DNA of 64,000 nucleotides from Aurifilum marmelostoma (taxonomy: Eukaryota > Ascomycota > Sordariomycetes > Diaporthales > Cryphonectriaceae), in contig JAMXSV010000003.1 in the NCBI GenBank assembly GCA_027559495.1, positions 496,001-560,000 on the forward strand. Reading direction: 5' to 3'. The notes beneath the pieces are model-generated. The model saw only the letters and a list, made by a program, of their open reading frames with translations, was not told the origin of the DNA and searched no databases. Positions 22,601 to 34,651 of this stretch are shown here, piece after piece. A program made the position numbers and the translations under genes. Position 1 is the first letter of the stretch. Each line of letters begins with the position of its first letter.

Positions 22601-22909
22601 CTTCTTCTTCTTCCTCTTTTTTTTGTTGGTCGCCTCATCGTCCACGTCATGATATTCAAACCACCATTCTCAGCTGCCCATGACAAAGTTCCCCCGCAGC
22701 CAGGTTGATCTTCTTGAGCTCAAGCATGTCGGCAACAGATGCTACCGATAGTGGCGAGATGAATCGCAGCCAACGCGGTCGACGCTTGAAGTCCCTTGAT
22801 CCCTTTCCAGACTTTAGCCGACATCAAGACTGAGCGGCAGGAGGGTATGAGAGACCGCTCATCTTGATGTAGGGTCCGATTTACCTGGTAGGACCCATCA
22901 GGCCCTGGG
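19607..22909. other. Gene-poor region
   Basis: About 3.3 kb without a supported gene. ORFs are under 150 codons and show no motifs. Base composition is more AT-rich than in the coding areas. An imperfect inverted repeat sits at 22822-22869. I see no terminal inverted repeats, LTRs or transposase motifs, and no extreme TA richness that would mark heavy repeat-induced point mutation. Confidence 0.45.
22822..22869. repeat. Imperfect 15-bp inverted repeat
   Basis: CATCAAGACTGAGCGG and CCGCTCATCTTGATG pair over 15 bp with one bulged C, around a 17-nt loop. It lies at the left edge of the possible gene relic. Confidence 0.7.
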
Positions 22910-23917
22910 GTGAGCGTATATGTGCCTGATGAAATTGCAGGCTACAAACTTCCATTGGGTTGGGAGACATCGGTCACTTTAGTTTTGCTCACACCGTTCC
23001 TCTTGGCGGCGAGGCGATCTTTTCTCAGCTTGTCAAGAAAGCTGGGATCAACGAGATGCACATACGAGGAGCTCATGTGGTTGGCCATGTCCAGCGGCAG
23101 CTTTTCAAGGAATGCTCAGGTGTTGTGTGTGGGGGGGGAATCGAGAAAGTAAACGGAAAGACCAACAGCCTGCAGGATCTTGATGAGGCCTTCATCGACA
23201 GGTGGGGACACAAAAGACCTTAGCGACGCCAATCGCGCCCAGTATGTCCACGACTTCCTGACGGAGTATCCCGTTTATGATGCCGATGGTGTCATTTTCC
23301 TAGGCCAGACAAGTGCCAAAATCGACAGGAGGGGTTCATGTGTCGCGGCATCATGAGCATGAATGTGCTGTCTAAGTCGGGCGATCGTGAGCTGGCTGTG
23401 GGTTGGGATCTTCGAGAAAGCGGGTCCTAGGCGTACTTAAGGGTGGTAGGCAGCCTGCATGGTCGGGGCTGTGAATTCTGGAGGCCGAATGGCAGGGCAG
23501 CCCCGCGGGGAGGGATGAGACGCCGAGATGTCGACCTGTGCCGGCATGTTACCTTCTGGTGGCGACTCGCATTTCTCATTGAAGGGACCAAACGAGGCGT
23601 TCGTTGATGACACGGTCTCGCAGCCGTGACACGGTTGAACCAAGGACTCATGGCGGTGAGGCCTCGGAAAACCATGGATCAGAACACCACATCTTGCTGC
23701 CAGCCTGCTTGATATTCACTGCCCAGGTTGCCAGAGCCTATTTGCACGATATCCCTTGTTCCGGAAGACGACCCGCCTTGGACCGCCAATATGAACCCCC
23801 AGGGTATTGAATCGCTTGACGAGAAACACTGCGCCAGAGCGAGACCGCGATGCTATGGGGAGACTGGAAGGGAGATATCCGGCTGGCCAGGCCTGGCCTG
23901 CAAGAAGATGAAGTCAT
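22910..23917 (+). pseudogene. Possible gene relic, family unknown
   Basis: Several protein-like segments follow each other on the plus strand in different frames, broken by stops. One at ~22960-23130 contains LVKKAGINEMHIRGAHVVGH. A second at ~23218-23330 contains DANRAQYVHDFLTEYPVYDA and then FLGQTSAKID. A third at ~23345-23428 contains IMSMNVLSKSGDRELAVGWD. Others occur at ~23528-23640 (MSTCAGMLPSGGDSHFSL) and ~23728-23917 (EPICTISLVPEDDPPWTANM). The composition is less biased than in nearby noise. This could be a decayed gene or a multi-exon gene that I cannot join. I do not recognise the family. Confidence 0.22.
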
Positions 23918-25427
23918 GACTTGCCTCGCTTGGTTGGCTGGATGAATGGTGCCAGCCTATCTGGCCTGCATTCTTCCCATGTCCCGCTACCCGCATTTCC
24001 CCGGCCAATTGAGACAGGGCTCAGACAGCTCCATGGTGGACCGGTCAGGGAGCATGCACAGCCTGCACAGCATCGTTTGACAAGCTGTTGACAACGGTCA
24101 CATGATGTGGTGTTAGACCCAAGTGCGAGGCCAGAACAGAGCACGCCAAGGCCAAAGGATCGAGGACGAAGAGGAAAAGACCAGAAGAAGCAGCAGCAAC
24201 AGCAACAGCAGACTGGGAACCGGGAGACGGTGAGGCTTTTGTCAGCCGACTTTTTAGGGCATCTTTAGAGCACTACTATGGTATGTGCTTGCTCCCTTCA
24301 GACGGCGCAGGCCGGCCCCACCCAAACTCAACTCTTTGACAGGCGGACCAGGGCACCTGCAACTCGACGTCATATGCTCACGGTCATTATGCTGGTGGGC
24401 TGTTGTCAGCAACAGGCCCGGCATTCGAGGCCAGGCGGTGCCCCAGTGTGTGTCGCAGCGTCATATGGGCCTGGAAATAAGCTCTGAACAATCAGTACGA
24501 CCCGACCACGAGATGACGTCTGCAGCAGGACAGGTGTCATGTCCCTATTGTCTGCGTCTCCTGCCCGATCTGCGTCTCAACGGCTCACTGTGAGCCTTGC
24601 AGGCCTCTAGGAGTCATCAAAGAACGCCTGCCTTCTGGGGGGCTATCTGGGGCTCGTGTACCTTCAAGAGTTCGCCTCTGAAGATTTAATACACCGCTGC
24701 AGTGCCAGCACATCGAGCCAAGTCAGGCTGATCCTCAATCCTGTAGCACTCTCTAGTTCTTCTAGATCGATCGCACAAATCGAGCCTTCGTCTGCCTCCC
24801 CGCAAAGAACAACCCAAACAAGCAAAGCCGCAGGACCCCTAAGTCGCTTCTGATCCTGGCTGCAGAACGGTTCGCACTCCCTCGACACTGCTCATCAAGT
24901 TTTATTGGAGGGTCCACTGTGAGGTCCGGTCTTTGTGCTGGGTCTAGTCGGGATCCTGCAGCTTTATTTACCATCAACAGAAAAGGGTCCGTCTCACCCG
25001 AGGGTCAGATCTGGGGTCTCGCTCGGCCAGCTCTCGCTAGGACACCCCCTCCAACGCCGCCACCACAAAAGCGTGGATCTTCTGTAGCGTGTCAGGAGGG
25101 GCGATCAACATTCGTGAGCTCGAATCCGGGAGGTTGGGACGCTGGCCAGTAGGGGCCTGTTTCAATACTGGATCCTGCATCCTTGCGGGCCAAAACGTCA
25201 CTTTATTAATCCTCCGCGCGCCGCTGTGCCTTTTTCTGGCAACGCCTCTGCACACCATTTTCTGAACGATCACACCCACCTACCTTATACATCTTTTTTT
25301 TCTTCTCCCTCCCTGCTCTTTTTAACACCCGAGAGTGGCACATTCTACTTTCTACTACTGAGGACACATCCCCGTGCACATTTCGGTCTCGCTCCATTGT
25401 GTGGTTAAAAGGGGTGAAAGAGAGGAG

Positions 25428-25458
<31 letters not shown>

Positions 25459-25532
25459 CACACTTTTGCACATTGCGATCTTTCGTCGCTCGTATTGCCG
25501 TTGTCTGGTACGAGCCACTCTATTTTCACACC
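23918..25532. other. Spacer upstream of the disordered-protein gene
   Basis: No gene supported. It contains a CAG/CAA cluster near 24188-24212 and a pyrimidine-rich stretch before 25533. The last 150 bases are probably the promoter and leader of the next gene. Confidence 0.45.
25430..25463. repeat. (CA)n(TA)n compound microsatellite
   Basis: An uninterrupted CA run passes into a TA run and back to CACAC, about 70-100 bp upstream of the ATG at 25533. It lies in the presumed promoter or leader and is likely length-variable between strains. Confidence 0.85.
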
Positions 25533-26867
25533 ATGTGGTCCTACGACAACGGATCCAGCCGCCGGAGCAGGGACAACCCGCCGAGCTCATCACGCCGTTA
25601 CTATGGCTCCGTATATGACCAGCCTTATTACGACGAAGCCCCGCTGGCATCATCGTCAAATCCATACGAACGACACCGCCGCAGATCTGTCCCGGTGAAC
25701 CCAACCCTGGATGATACGAGACAGCCGCGGCGGGCCACTGTGATCGCATCAGACGACGGATTCGACAAGCCCTTCGGGAGAGGTGGTCTGGGTGATCCTT
25801 ACAGCGGGACTTCTCGCCATGATGTCGAGACCAAGACAAGCGACAGGAACAAGCATTTCAGAGACAAGCGCGGGACATATGAGACGGACGAGGGCCAGAG
25901 CTTGAGGAGGGCAAAGAGCTACAGCCCTCACAGGGCAGCGAGGGAGGCGGAAGCTCCACGACGAGCTTCACCAGAGGGACCGTCAAAATCATCAGCAGGC
26001 TGGCAGGAGGCCGACTACGCGGCCACCCCAGCCCGTCGCTCCTCGACAAGAAAGGGCAGGGAGCAGCAGCAGTACTACGACGAGGAGCCATGGGCTAAAC
26101 ATGGCAAAACCCAAGATCGCGGCAGGACCGGCTACGACTATGGCGGTGGAGCTGTCGGAGGGGGCGCACCAACGGTCACGAGGGACTACCCGCCATATAA
26201 GTCGCCTCCCGTAACTTCTTCGAGGGCAGCCCCAGAGGAGAAGGCCAGCAAGCACTCGCGAAGCAGAGACAAACCCTACTACCAAGACCTGGGCCCCTCC
26301 TATGCGGAAGCTGAGCCGCCTCGTCACCATCGGGACCGCCGCAGCAAGTATGCCGATGACAAGCCTAGCTATGAGGAGGATGATTACGTCCCCAGATCGC
26401 GAGCCAAGCACAGGCCTCCGCCGCCGGACGACTATGAAGACCCCTACGCGGCTGCATCACGACCGCGCCATCGCCAGAGCGTGCCGCCACAGGCCCGCTC
26501 GCGCTACGAGGACCCTTCAGAAGATCCATACGCCCCACCACGGCGGCGGGCGACCTCGGCTAGCCATGGCGCATACGGCGGCTACAGCAACAATAATTTG
26601 GACACCCGGGACAGACGTTATCAGGACGATGACGGGTATGGCTCGTCGCGTGGCCGGGGCGGCGGCAGCCCGTACGGGGCGGCGGCGGCGGTACAGGAAG
26701 GTGGTGGACCGGGCAGCACCAGGAAGAAGGACAAGGACAAGAGCAAGAAGATTGGCAAGCAGGCCGGAAAGCTGTTCATGACGCACGCGTTCCCCGTCAT
26801 CAAGCAGGAGGCAGTACCTTTCCTGACCAAGGCGGCGCAAGCGTACTTTGAGTCGTCGAGGAAGTGA
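25533..26867 (+). CDS. Tyr/Arg/Ser-rich disordered protein
   Basis: A 444-residue single-exon protein from the ATG at 25533 (context CACCATGTGG). Nearly the whole chain is low-complexity: many Tyr, Arg, Ser, Asp and Pro residues with repeats such as YYDE, RHHRDRRSKYAD, DDYEDPYA and PYAPPRRR. The last 45 residues differ: a Lys-rich linker (KKDKDKSKKIGKQAGK) leads into an ordered helix with FMTHAFPVIKQEAVPFLTKA, probably the conserved functional end. Tyr/Arg-rich disorder is often linked to RNA binding or phase separation. That is inference; no RRM or other fold is seen. Confidence 0.75.
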   Translation: MWSYDNGSSRRSRDNPPSSSRRYYGSVYDQPYYDEAPLASSSNPYERHRRRSVPVNPTLDDTRQPRRATVIASDDGFDKPFGRGGLGDPYSGTSRHDVETKTSDRNKHFRDKRGTYETDEGQSLRRAKSYSPHRAAREAEAPRRASPEGPSKSSAGWQEADYAATPARRSSTRKGREQQQYYDEEPWAKHGKTQDRGRTGYDYGGGAVGGGAPTVTRDYPPYKSPPVTSSRAAPEEKASKHSRSRDKPYYQDLGPSYAEAEPPRHHRDRRSKYADDKPSYEEDDYVPRSRAKHRPPPPDDYEDPYAAASRPRHRQSVPPQARSRYEDPSEDPYAPPRRRATSASHGAYGGYSNNNLDTRDRRYQDDDGYGSSRGRGGGSPYGAAAAVQEGGGPGSTRKKDKDKSKKIGKQAGKLFMTHAFPVIKQEAVPFLTKAAQAYFESSRK

Positions 26868-27652
26868 GTGATGGTTTTAGGACGGGAGACTGAGAGATTC
26901 GGATGTGACATGATTAATGACTTCTTTCCCTTTGTACGATACGACTGTGGGAAAATGATACGAACATCAACGGCGAAGACATGGGTTCGGCGGCGCACTG
27001 GAGAGAATTTTGGCCTTCTGTCTTGTATCGGCTACTACAATGCCGACAGCCACGAAGTCATGATATTCCACGCCTTCGAGACTCTAGGCAGGAATACAAT
27101 GGGCCAGAAGGACGGGAATACTGCTTGTTTAACGAGGAAAGAATGTGAAACCATATGTATATATGTCAGATCTACTCAGTACACTTGTACAACTTACAAT
27201 GACCACGCAATTCAACAGAAGAATAGAATTGTTATATTTTAGCTGCTTGTGTCCAAGAGTAAAATAGGGCAGAAGATCTGGGTTCATACTCTATCCATCG
27301 TCCCAAAATTCCCACTGCTTGTCAGTGCTCAGGCTGCACGAATTGTTTCCACCAAATCGAGTACTTTACACCGCCGCGTACCAGCCACGAAGTATAAAAG
27401 CAGCATATACAAGTGTTCTGTTGACAATACGTACAATGGCAACGGTCTAGACTCCAAAGATATACATTGAATATAATTCTCTTCCTGAACAGGGGACGTT
27501 CTTGGCTCTAAGCTGCTGTATGAATGGCTGGCCGCAACCGCCAACCCATTACAAGCGACGGCCCTCTCTACTTGTTTGTTCCGGCACACTTACTCTTCTC
27601 GCCATGGGAGGGGAAAACAGCATCAAAGTCCCATATTCTCGGTGGGAGCATG
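26868..27652. other. Convergent spacer
   Basis: Lies between the 3' ends of the disordered-protein gene (+) and the GH43 gene (-). AT-rich, with no supported gene. Confidence 0.5.
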
Positions 27653-28981
27653 CTAGATGGGAACAGGCCAACCAGTGCTCCACGACAGCTCATTCCAGCC
27701 AAACTGGTAGTCCGCATCGGCCAAACCGATGCTCGTATCCGCTAAGATCACATTAGTCCAATATTATTCCATTAATTTTCCCCCCAATTTCTCTCCTGGG
27801 GAAGCGGCTTCGCTGATACTCACCATAATGATAGTAGAGAACCGCCCCGCCATAGGTAGAATCAACAAGCAGGCCCTGCCCACCAGGCCCGTAGGTGGTG
27901 CCGTGGCTGGCCAGCACCATGGTGCCGCCGCTCGCGGTGCACGCGACGCCGTTGGCGTCGACGTAGGGGCCCGAGATGCTGGTGCTCCTGCAGACGCGGA
28001 TCGAGTACTCCTCGCCGGCGGCGGGGAGGTCCGTGTCGTAGCCGCAGCAGGCGCCGGCGCTGAAGAAGAGGTAGTAGTAGCCCGTGGAGCCGCGCAGGTA
28101 GATGAAGCTGGCCTCCTCGGCGTGGTCGGACGAGGCGTTGTAGGCGATGTTGTAGGACGAGCCCGACGCCTTGGTGGGCGGGTTGGTCATGGCCACCTCG
28201 TAGATGTCGTCCCAGAAGGAGCCGAAGGTCATGTAGTAGGAGCCGTCTGCGGCCTCGACCACGGCTGGGTCGATGGCGTTGTCTATGTGGTTTATTTTTA
28301 TGTGTGAGCAAGTATTTCTTTGTTTTTTTCTCTTCTTCTTCTTCTTCCTCTTCTTTCTCCTCTGAGGGTCGGTGCTGTCTGGTTGTGGCTTACAAAGTTT
28401 GCCCGAGGAGGAAGAGACGCCCGTGGAACCGTGGTCCGTCCAGGACCCGACCTCCATCGTCGTGGACGTCGCGTACCCGATGGCTGAGGACTGGGAGCCG
28501 AACTCGCTGACGGCATAGTACATGTAGTACGTGCTGCCAACCAGGATGACATGGGGAGCCTAGCAGAAAGAAAGCCTGGTTTAGTCTTTTTATATTCCTC
28601 TCTCTCTCTCTCTCTCTCACGCTCGCTACTAGCTAACCTTAAATCTTCATGTACAGAAATAGCGTTTGTTAATCAACATACCCAGAGGTCCGTGTTCCCA
28701 GTCAGGGCGATAGAGCTCCCACTAGCCAGCGCATAACCATCATACGTCCACGGCCCCGACAGCGAGGAGGCAGTGTAGATGCCGATGCCGCCGCCGGTCG
28801 AGAAGCGAAAGTACGTGCCGTCGGACCTCTTGACGACGGACGGATCGTGTGTCCAGCAGTCGCCGCTGCAGGCGCCCGGGTCCGGGTACGCCCCTTGCAC
28901 CAGGCTCGGCAGCAGCAGGGCGGCGAGGCCAAGCAGGGCCAGGGATGACAGGCCCCTGGTAAGGCGGCTCAGGAACATCAT
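27653..28981 (-). CDS. Secreted GH43 endo-1,5-alpha-L-arabinanase
   Basis: Cuts alpha-1,5-arabinan side chains of pectin. Four exons are proposed: 28981-28682, 28559-28394, 28282-27824 and 27741-27653, totalling 337 residues. Donors are GTATGT, GTAAGC and GTGAGT; every junction keeps frame and the total is a multiple of three. A hydrophobic signal peptide covers residues 1-30 (cleavage near VQG/AY). GH43 hallmarks are present: HDPS with catalytic base Asp46, NAIDPAV with Asp160, and EEASFIY with the acid Glu212, followed by YYYLFFSAGACCG. The length fits single-domain fungal arabinanases, with no carbohydrate-binding module. Intron 1 carries a long CT/GA repeat. A GCGGGG site on the plus strand about 90 bp upstream matches the CreA consensus and would fit carbon-catabolite control. 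The protein is expected to act outside the cell; the sugar transporter at the right end could take up released sugar, but the link is only inference. Confidence 0.92.
28594..28618. repeat. (CT)n microsatellite in GH43 intron 1
   Basis: A CT/TC dinucleotide run inside the first intron of the arabinanase gene. In the transcript it is a GA tract. Confidence 0.8.
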
Positions 28982-30662
28982 GGTGACGATCTCGGATCTT
29001 TCCGTGGAGGAACAAAAAAAAAATCCAAAAGAACGTGGTAGAGGAGGGGGATAAATTAACTATTGCACCTGCGGGGGGGAGAGGGGGGGGGGACAAGAAC
29101 AAGATCGACGGCGACGACACCTTTCTCTCTTCCCTCTTCCTCCAACCATCGACGATGATCCTGATCTGCGAACCACATCCTGATTATATCCAGATTCGAT
29201 CGGGCTGTCACCCATAGATCTTGACGATGCGCGCCGGGCGGGTTGATTGGTGGGATCCTGGAGGCTTGGTGACCAAGTCAATATTATGTCTATTATGGGA
29301 CCTCGGAGGACGGTGCCTCCATTATTTCCTGTCCGCATTCTCCTCTGTACCCACATCCAAGAATAACTTCTCACAATACACAAACCAGCTAGCGAGGGAG
29401 GGCCCGGAGACTGATCACGAGGGTCAAGCCCTACATGGCCCAAAGCGGCAGGTCGTGTGTCAAGTGGGCGCAAGCGCGAGGAATAATACATGCCGTGCAT
29501 TGTCAGTGGTGCAACTGCATCCAAATGCCGGCGTCTGGCGGGTGGGTCGGCCCCCTTCCCCCACAGTATGGGATGAGAGCTACTGTACGCCTGCAGGCCC
29601 AGGACTAGAAGTAGAAAGTGAGCTTACTACTATAGCACGAGAGATGATTTTGACTGACGGGAATACTGCAAACCTGGTCTTTTCTCTCTTTTCGTCCTCT
29701 CTTCAATCTCCCCCAGACCTGCTGACTCGCCTTGCTGACTTGGAGCCGCGCCAATGAGCGAGGCTGAAGCTCCTCTCGGCACAGCCCGTTCAGGGCAGGT
29801 CACCGGATCTATTAGACAGAGACGGATGGAGAAGAGCATTCCATACCAAATGAGAAGGACAGAGGAACGAATAACGGAATCCATGGCTTGTGACAGATGG
29901 AATATTATGATTGATGCGCGCCTAGAGAGAAAGCCCATATACTATTTGGGCACTGCTTCCATGTCTGTCAGCAAGACCATTGAATAATCACGTCGAGACC
30001 AAGGCGAGACTTCAACGAAAAGTCCCCCAATCAACAGCCTGGGTTGAAATTTATTTCGATTCGGTCATGGTCCTTCATTGAAATCCGTCATAATGCCATG
30101 TAGCTTTTCGTAAGCGTCGTAAAGTTGCGTGCCCTTTCGTAATCAAGTGGGATGCCTTTCGTAAGTGGCATTTCAACAACCAGTCCACTCGAATGGGCAC
30201 CAAATGCCTTTCATTCTCCTTTCCAATATCCAGGCCGTACATTAATTCCCACCTTGGGCTCCAGTGGAGCTTCTTGCACACGTTTCTCGTGCCTAATTGA
30301 CCCGAATCTTGGCCCAGGGACACACGGATGGCCCCCCTCCCCCCCACTACCGACCGCCCCTCCATCTGAAGAAAAAAAAAGAAGGAAATAAAACAGACTA
30401 AAACAAAAAACACCTTCAGACAAGTTGTTTATCAAACTGGAGAAGAGCACGCCTCTCAATTCCCATAATGAGCTGAATGGCTCGTATTGATAAGACCACG
30501 TTCTTCTCATCCTCAATTCATTCGGCTGCTCAGCACACAAACAAAAGGGGATCCGGTCCCCGTACCTTTGCTATCGCTTCCCACGGTGTCCAGGTGGTGA
30601 CAAGCCACCAACACTCGCATCAATAGCGCTCGAGACAATTGAAGGATCAGTGTCCACTGCGA
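28982..30662. promoter_or_regulatory. GH43 promoter and RdRP 3' flank
   Basis: The left part should be the arabinanase promoter; G-rich blocks at about 29071-29092 include a CreA-like GCGGGG. The right part is the 3' side of the RNA polymerase gene. A cluster of three TTTCGTAA cores lies at 30106, 30135 and 30157. No gene supported. Confidence 0.45.
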
Positions 30663-33600
30663 TCAGATGCCCCGGCCGCCACCTCGGACACCGAGATAGC
30701 CACCGCCACGGTCGAACTTATTGAGCTCCGACAAAAGTGCACAAGCAGCCACCACCCGGAAACTCTGCATGTTCTCATATCTCGATCCACTTAGTTCTCT
30801 TGACTTTTCAATGCCGGCGCAGAGACACGCCATACATAGATGCAGGCTGTCATGTTCTGTCTCGTACCCCGTCAGCGGTACATCTGGATCACGGGACGCC
30901 TTCCTCATCAGGCTTGTGATCCAGTCACAGATGCGCTCAAACTCGTCCTTGAGCTTGATGCTTTGGTCTCGCTGGCGATGCGTCTGGATGCCAGACTTGT
31001 TGAGGATGTTGCCAATGAACACCTCCAGCTCTAAGATCGGGTTGATAGGATGCTGCGAGTATTGATTCATGGCATCGGATACCGCGTCTTCATACCAGCC
31101 ACGGATCTCTCGGGCAGTCTGCATGTGGGAGGGCCACTCCTCCGAGTGGTCAACGATGGCCTGATAGCGGGGATGAATGGCACCGAGAAAATCATCCCAG
31201 AACCAGGAGCCGTGCAGCCGGATCTTTGATTGCACATCCTGCTGCCAGATCTTCTTCTCATCGACTGCGCGGTACAGCTGACCAAGGATCTTGTCAGATT
31301 TGTAGTACTCATGGCGTTGCGGAGAGAACTGGTTCTCCTCATCGTCTGCATTAGGCTGGAGGACGTAATCGTCGAGTCCAATGTCGATCTTGTCTTTAAC
31401 GTGGACGTCTGGTCCAGGAGCGAAGCTGTTTCGATGTTCCGTCAGATTCATGTGGAGAAAGGTGAATGGCAGGACGAGAACTAGAGACGCCGCAAGGGAT
31501 CACTCACAAGTCTGGCCTGTATCTGCTCGCTCTTGGCAGCGTCTTGAGGTCCACCGGTATGCCTGTCTTGGAATAGTCGACAGCTGTCGAGTGAAGATGT
31601 GCCAGCTTCAGACAGTCGCTGTCCAGGGTCCCGGAGTCTCGCTGATCTGCCAAGATCATGTGTCTTGTCGCAATGACGCCAAGGTGGTCCGACCTCATAA
31701 AGTCAGTGAAGAAATTGGCCATATCCTCTTTGGTCACCTCGCGGTTCAGGTCCACCGGCGCCACCCGTGGATAGTCTGCCGGGGTAAAGGTTCTCTTGGG
31801 CATTGCTCGTCGGTCCCAGATGACATTGTAGATATCGCCGTCCAGATCACCGCCAGAGAGCTGCGAGGGAAGGTCACGGGTGCCGTGTTGACTGAAGACA
31901 ATGACATTCATGTGTTCTCGCAGGGGATGGCCACTCGGCGGGATCGCAAGCCTTGGTAATTGTACGTCGCCTGGGTGAAGAGCTGGAGACCGAGTGACAA
32001 GGACACGGCCCCTCGTTGGGGGTGGAGAAAACCGCCCGTCACAGGTGTCGTAGGTGACGTAGACCTCGCCAGCCTTCAGGAAGCCCGTCTCGTCCATGAT
32101 ACCGAAGAGAGTGATGCCATGCTCAACAGGGATCCGAGCTTTGTGCTTCAGGAGGCGCAGTTCCCGCAACACAACTGCCTCCACTACCGAACACATGAAG
32201 CGGTCACTCCGCCAGTCGATTCCCATATTGGCCGCTTGTCGGAAAAGGCGATGAAAGTGAATACCCTCCGCGACGTTCTTGTGCTTTAGGAACTCCGCGA
32301 CGTGGTACGGGTCAGCCATGACCTCCCTGATCCGCTTCAGCTCGATGTTCTGCATTGCAAGGAACCAGGATGGCGCGACATCCATATCTTCTAGTATCTT
32401 GATGATCTGGCGGTTCAGCACCAGTGGGATCGGCTTGGATGCCATGTCACAGATCTCGAGAATGCTGACGTCGTCGCTCGGAAATTTCCTCATGGATGGT
32501 CTGACCCGGATGACGGACCCATCAAGGGTGCTATCCAGTGCCAGCATGCCCTTAACGCCTCGGTAGCGTATCTGGTAGGCCGTCGGGGCTGCTTTTTTCT
32601 GGGGTAGGATGTCCCAGATGCTGAAGTTGACATCCCATGAGAGTGTGCCGACACCGTCACTGAAGACGCGAGTGCCATCCTTCGATCTCACGTCTTCGAT
32701 TTCTTCGACCTGTATGTCGTGCTCGTCTAGCGAGATCGAGAACGGGGTCTCAGAAAAGGCCTGGCCAATGCGAGCAGCACACCGCGCTGGAGAGTGAATT
32801 GTAGAGAAGTCACCCAGCTGCTCGATGATCTTGACGTATGTGTGGAACGTCTGATCCTTGAAGAACGACGCGGAGAACTAGCCAAGTCGTCAGTCTCGAT
32901 ATGATCAGTCAGATCCCGTAAAGATTCTCACTCACCCAAGCGCTATGCGATCTCAAGGAAGAATGTGAGAACGCCAGAAAACCATATACTCGTCCTGCAA
33001 TCTGGATGCCGGTACTGAGGACATGTTTGAACCTCTTCCAGACCTCATCGAGACCGATCTTGGCATTGTAGAAGATGTCCTGGCCATCCTCATCGCAGAA
33101 TTGTACCCGAAGGAAGAAGTCGTGATAGCCATGATACCTCCGCAGGATTCGGTTCTTAGCTTCAAGCTCTGGACCGTGTAGTGTGATCCTGGTAGGAGTG
33201 ACGGTGGCCCTGTACACGGGGACCAGGTTCCGAGTGGATGCTAACAGTGCTGGCTGCATGCTGGGATTCCGGCGAGACTCCTTATCCTTCTTGATCAGAA
33301 GAGACATGATGGTTTTCACCTCGAAGCTCGACGGATCGTCGTGGGGTTGGGGCCAGCCGATCTCCTTGAACAGCATCCTCATGGCGTCTACGGAGATGGG
33401 TCGCCTTCCGGCATCTCGATCAGCTCTGAACTTGCGCACCAGCTCTTGCATAAGCGACCGAACGACACTGGGGTGGAGGTACGCGTTGAATGCCAAAGCT
33501 TGCAACTGGTAGCGGATCCCGAAGGGCAAGACCTTGACTACCTCCTCGAAAGCAAGTTCAGAAAGAAGGGCAGACATGGCCTGTCTTGAGGACCCCAGCG

Positions 33601-34651
33601 GTCGCGGTGCCATTCTCTGCGTCATCAAGGCAAAGCGCACGAAGGGCACAACATGGTGATGCTCGAGAGTCCTCATGCGTCTGTGCAGGTCTGGGCCTGA
33701 GACTTGAAACTGATAGACGAGGCAATGGCCCACCACCTGGGCATGCTCCTGGTTGAGGCTGCAGATGCGGGTCCGCGTGGGCTCGTTATTACCGCCGAAG
33801 CCGTTCACCAAAGACATAGTCTTCATCATTTTGTCAAGTGCTCTCATCTCGGGGCTGTCCATAGTATCTTCTTGATCGATCTGTCGAAAGAAGGATGGCT
33901 CCTCGGATAGAGTCAGAGTCAAAGTGTGGCCAAAGGAGCAAATGAGGCTGACGATCGTATCGAGTGTGATCTTGATGATGTGGTTGCTCCTGAGCTTGAT
34001 ATGAAGCATGTGTTTGGTGAATTTTGCGGTCCCAGTGTCTCGGAACTCAACCTCAGGCACGAAGACGAGCTTGTCGCCGTCGAAGATGTTGTATCCACAG
34101 TTGAGAGATACGATGTTGAAGACCTCTGGGGGATCCTCCTCGATAACCTTGCGCGTAGGGTTCGCTTTCTCCGCAGCAGTATACTCCAAAGCTCTCAAGG
34201 TGATGGCATTGGGCTGTCCAGCAGCGGCCTGAGAGTCGTTATGGTTTTTGCTGAGCGAACAAAAGATGTCGTTGCCCGTCAGCCTTAAATTGGCTCGACG
34301 TCGAGGTCGCTGACTGCGTCCTGTGGGTTTAGAGCCCGTGGTCTTAGATCCAGCGACTGAGCCATTGGTGGAAACCCCGATGGATTTACGGCCAGATACG
34401 GAGGTGTCGGGGTTTCGTGGTGGACCACTTTGGGGTGTATTCGGTTGAATGAGCTGCTCTCCATGCTTGTTCATGAATATCCGGCCGTGTGTCGGCTCGC
34501 GAAAGGTGACATTCGCCCATTTCCGCTTTCTGTACTTCTCACACGTGAAGGCATCGAGGGGAATGCCCAGCTTGGTCATGACGGGCCCCAGAAACTTCTT
34601 GAGTGCTTCTTCCGTGAGGAACTCGGGCAGGCCGCTCATGTGGACCTCCAT
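30663..34651 (-). CDS. RNA-dependent RNA polymerase (RNA silencing)
   Basis: A eukaryotic-type RdRP that converts single-stranded RNA into double-stranded RNA for Dicer. Three exons are proposed: 34651-32936, 32877-31508 and 31425-30663, about 1,282 residues with frame kept. The first junction (GTGAGT, CTAG) is strong. The second (GTGAGT, ACAG) was chosen because the other acceptor at 31481 breaks frame. The N-terminus looks RRM-like (EVHMSGLPEFLTEEALKKFL, then RKRKWANVTF). The catalytic core has FSDGVGTLS, YRGVKGMLALD and the metal-binding DLDGD at residues 916-920 (Asp916, Asp918, Asp920). The N-terminal layout recalls Neurospora SAD-1/RRP-3 more than QDE-1, so roles in meiotic silencing or in small-RNA amplification are both possible. 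No Dicer or Argonaute gene lies in the window. Confidence 0.95.

Noticed and set aside
19607..22909. Transposon or heavily RIP-mutated repeat
   Set aside because: No transposase-like peptides, terminal repeats or extreme TA bias could be seen by eye.
27729..28307. 192-codon plus-strand ORF across GH43
   Set aside because: Ala/Gly/Val-rich antisense shadow of exons 3 and 4.
31426..31482. Splice acceptor at 31481-31482 for RdRP exon 3
   Set aside because: Leaves the frame out of phase; the acceptor at 31426-31427 gives an uninterrupted frame.
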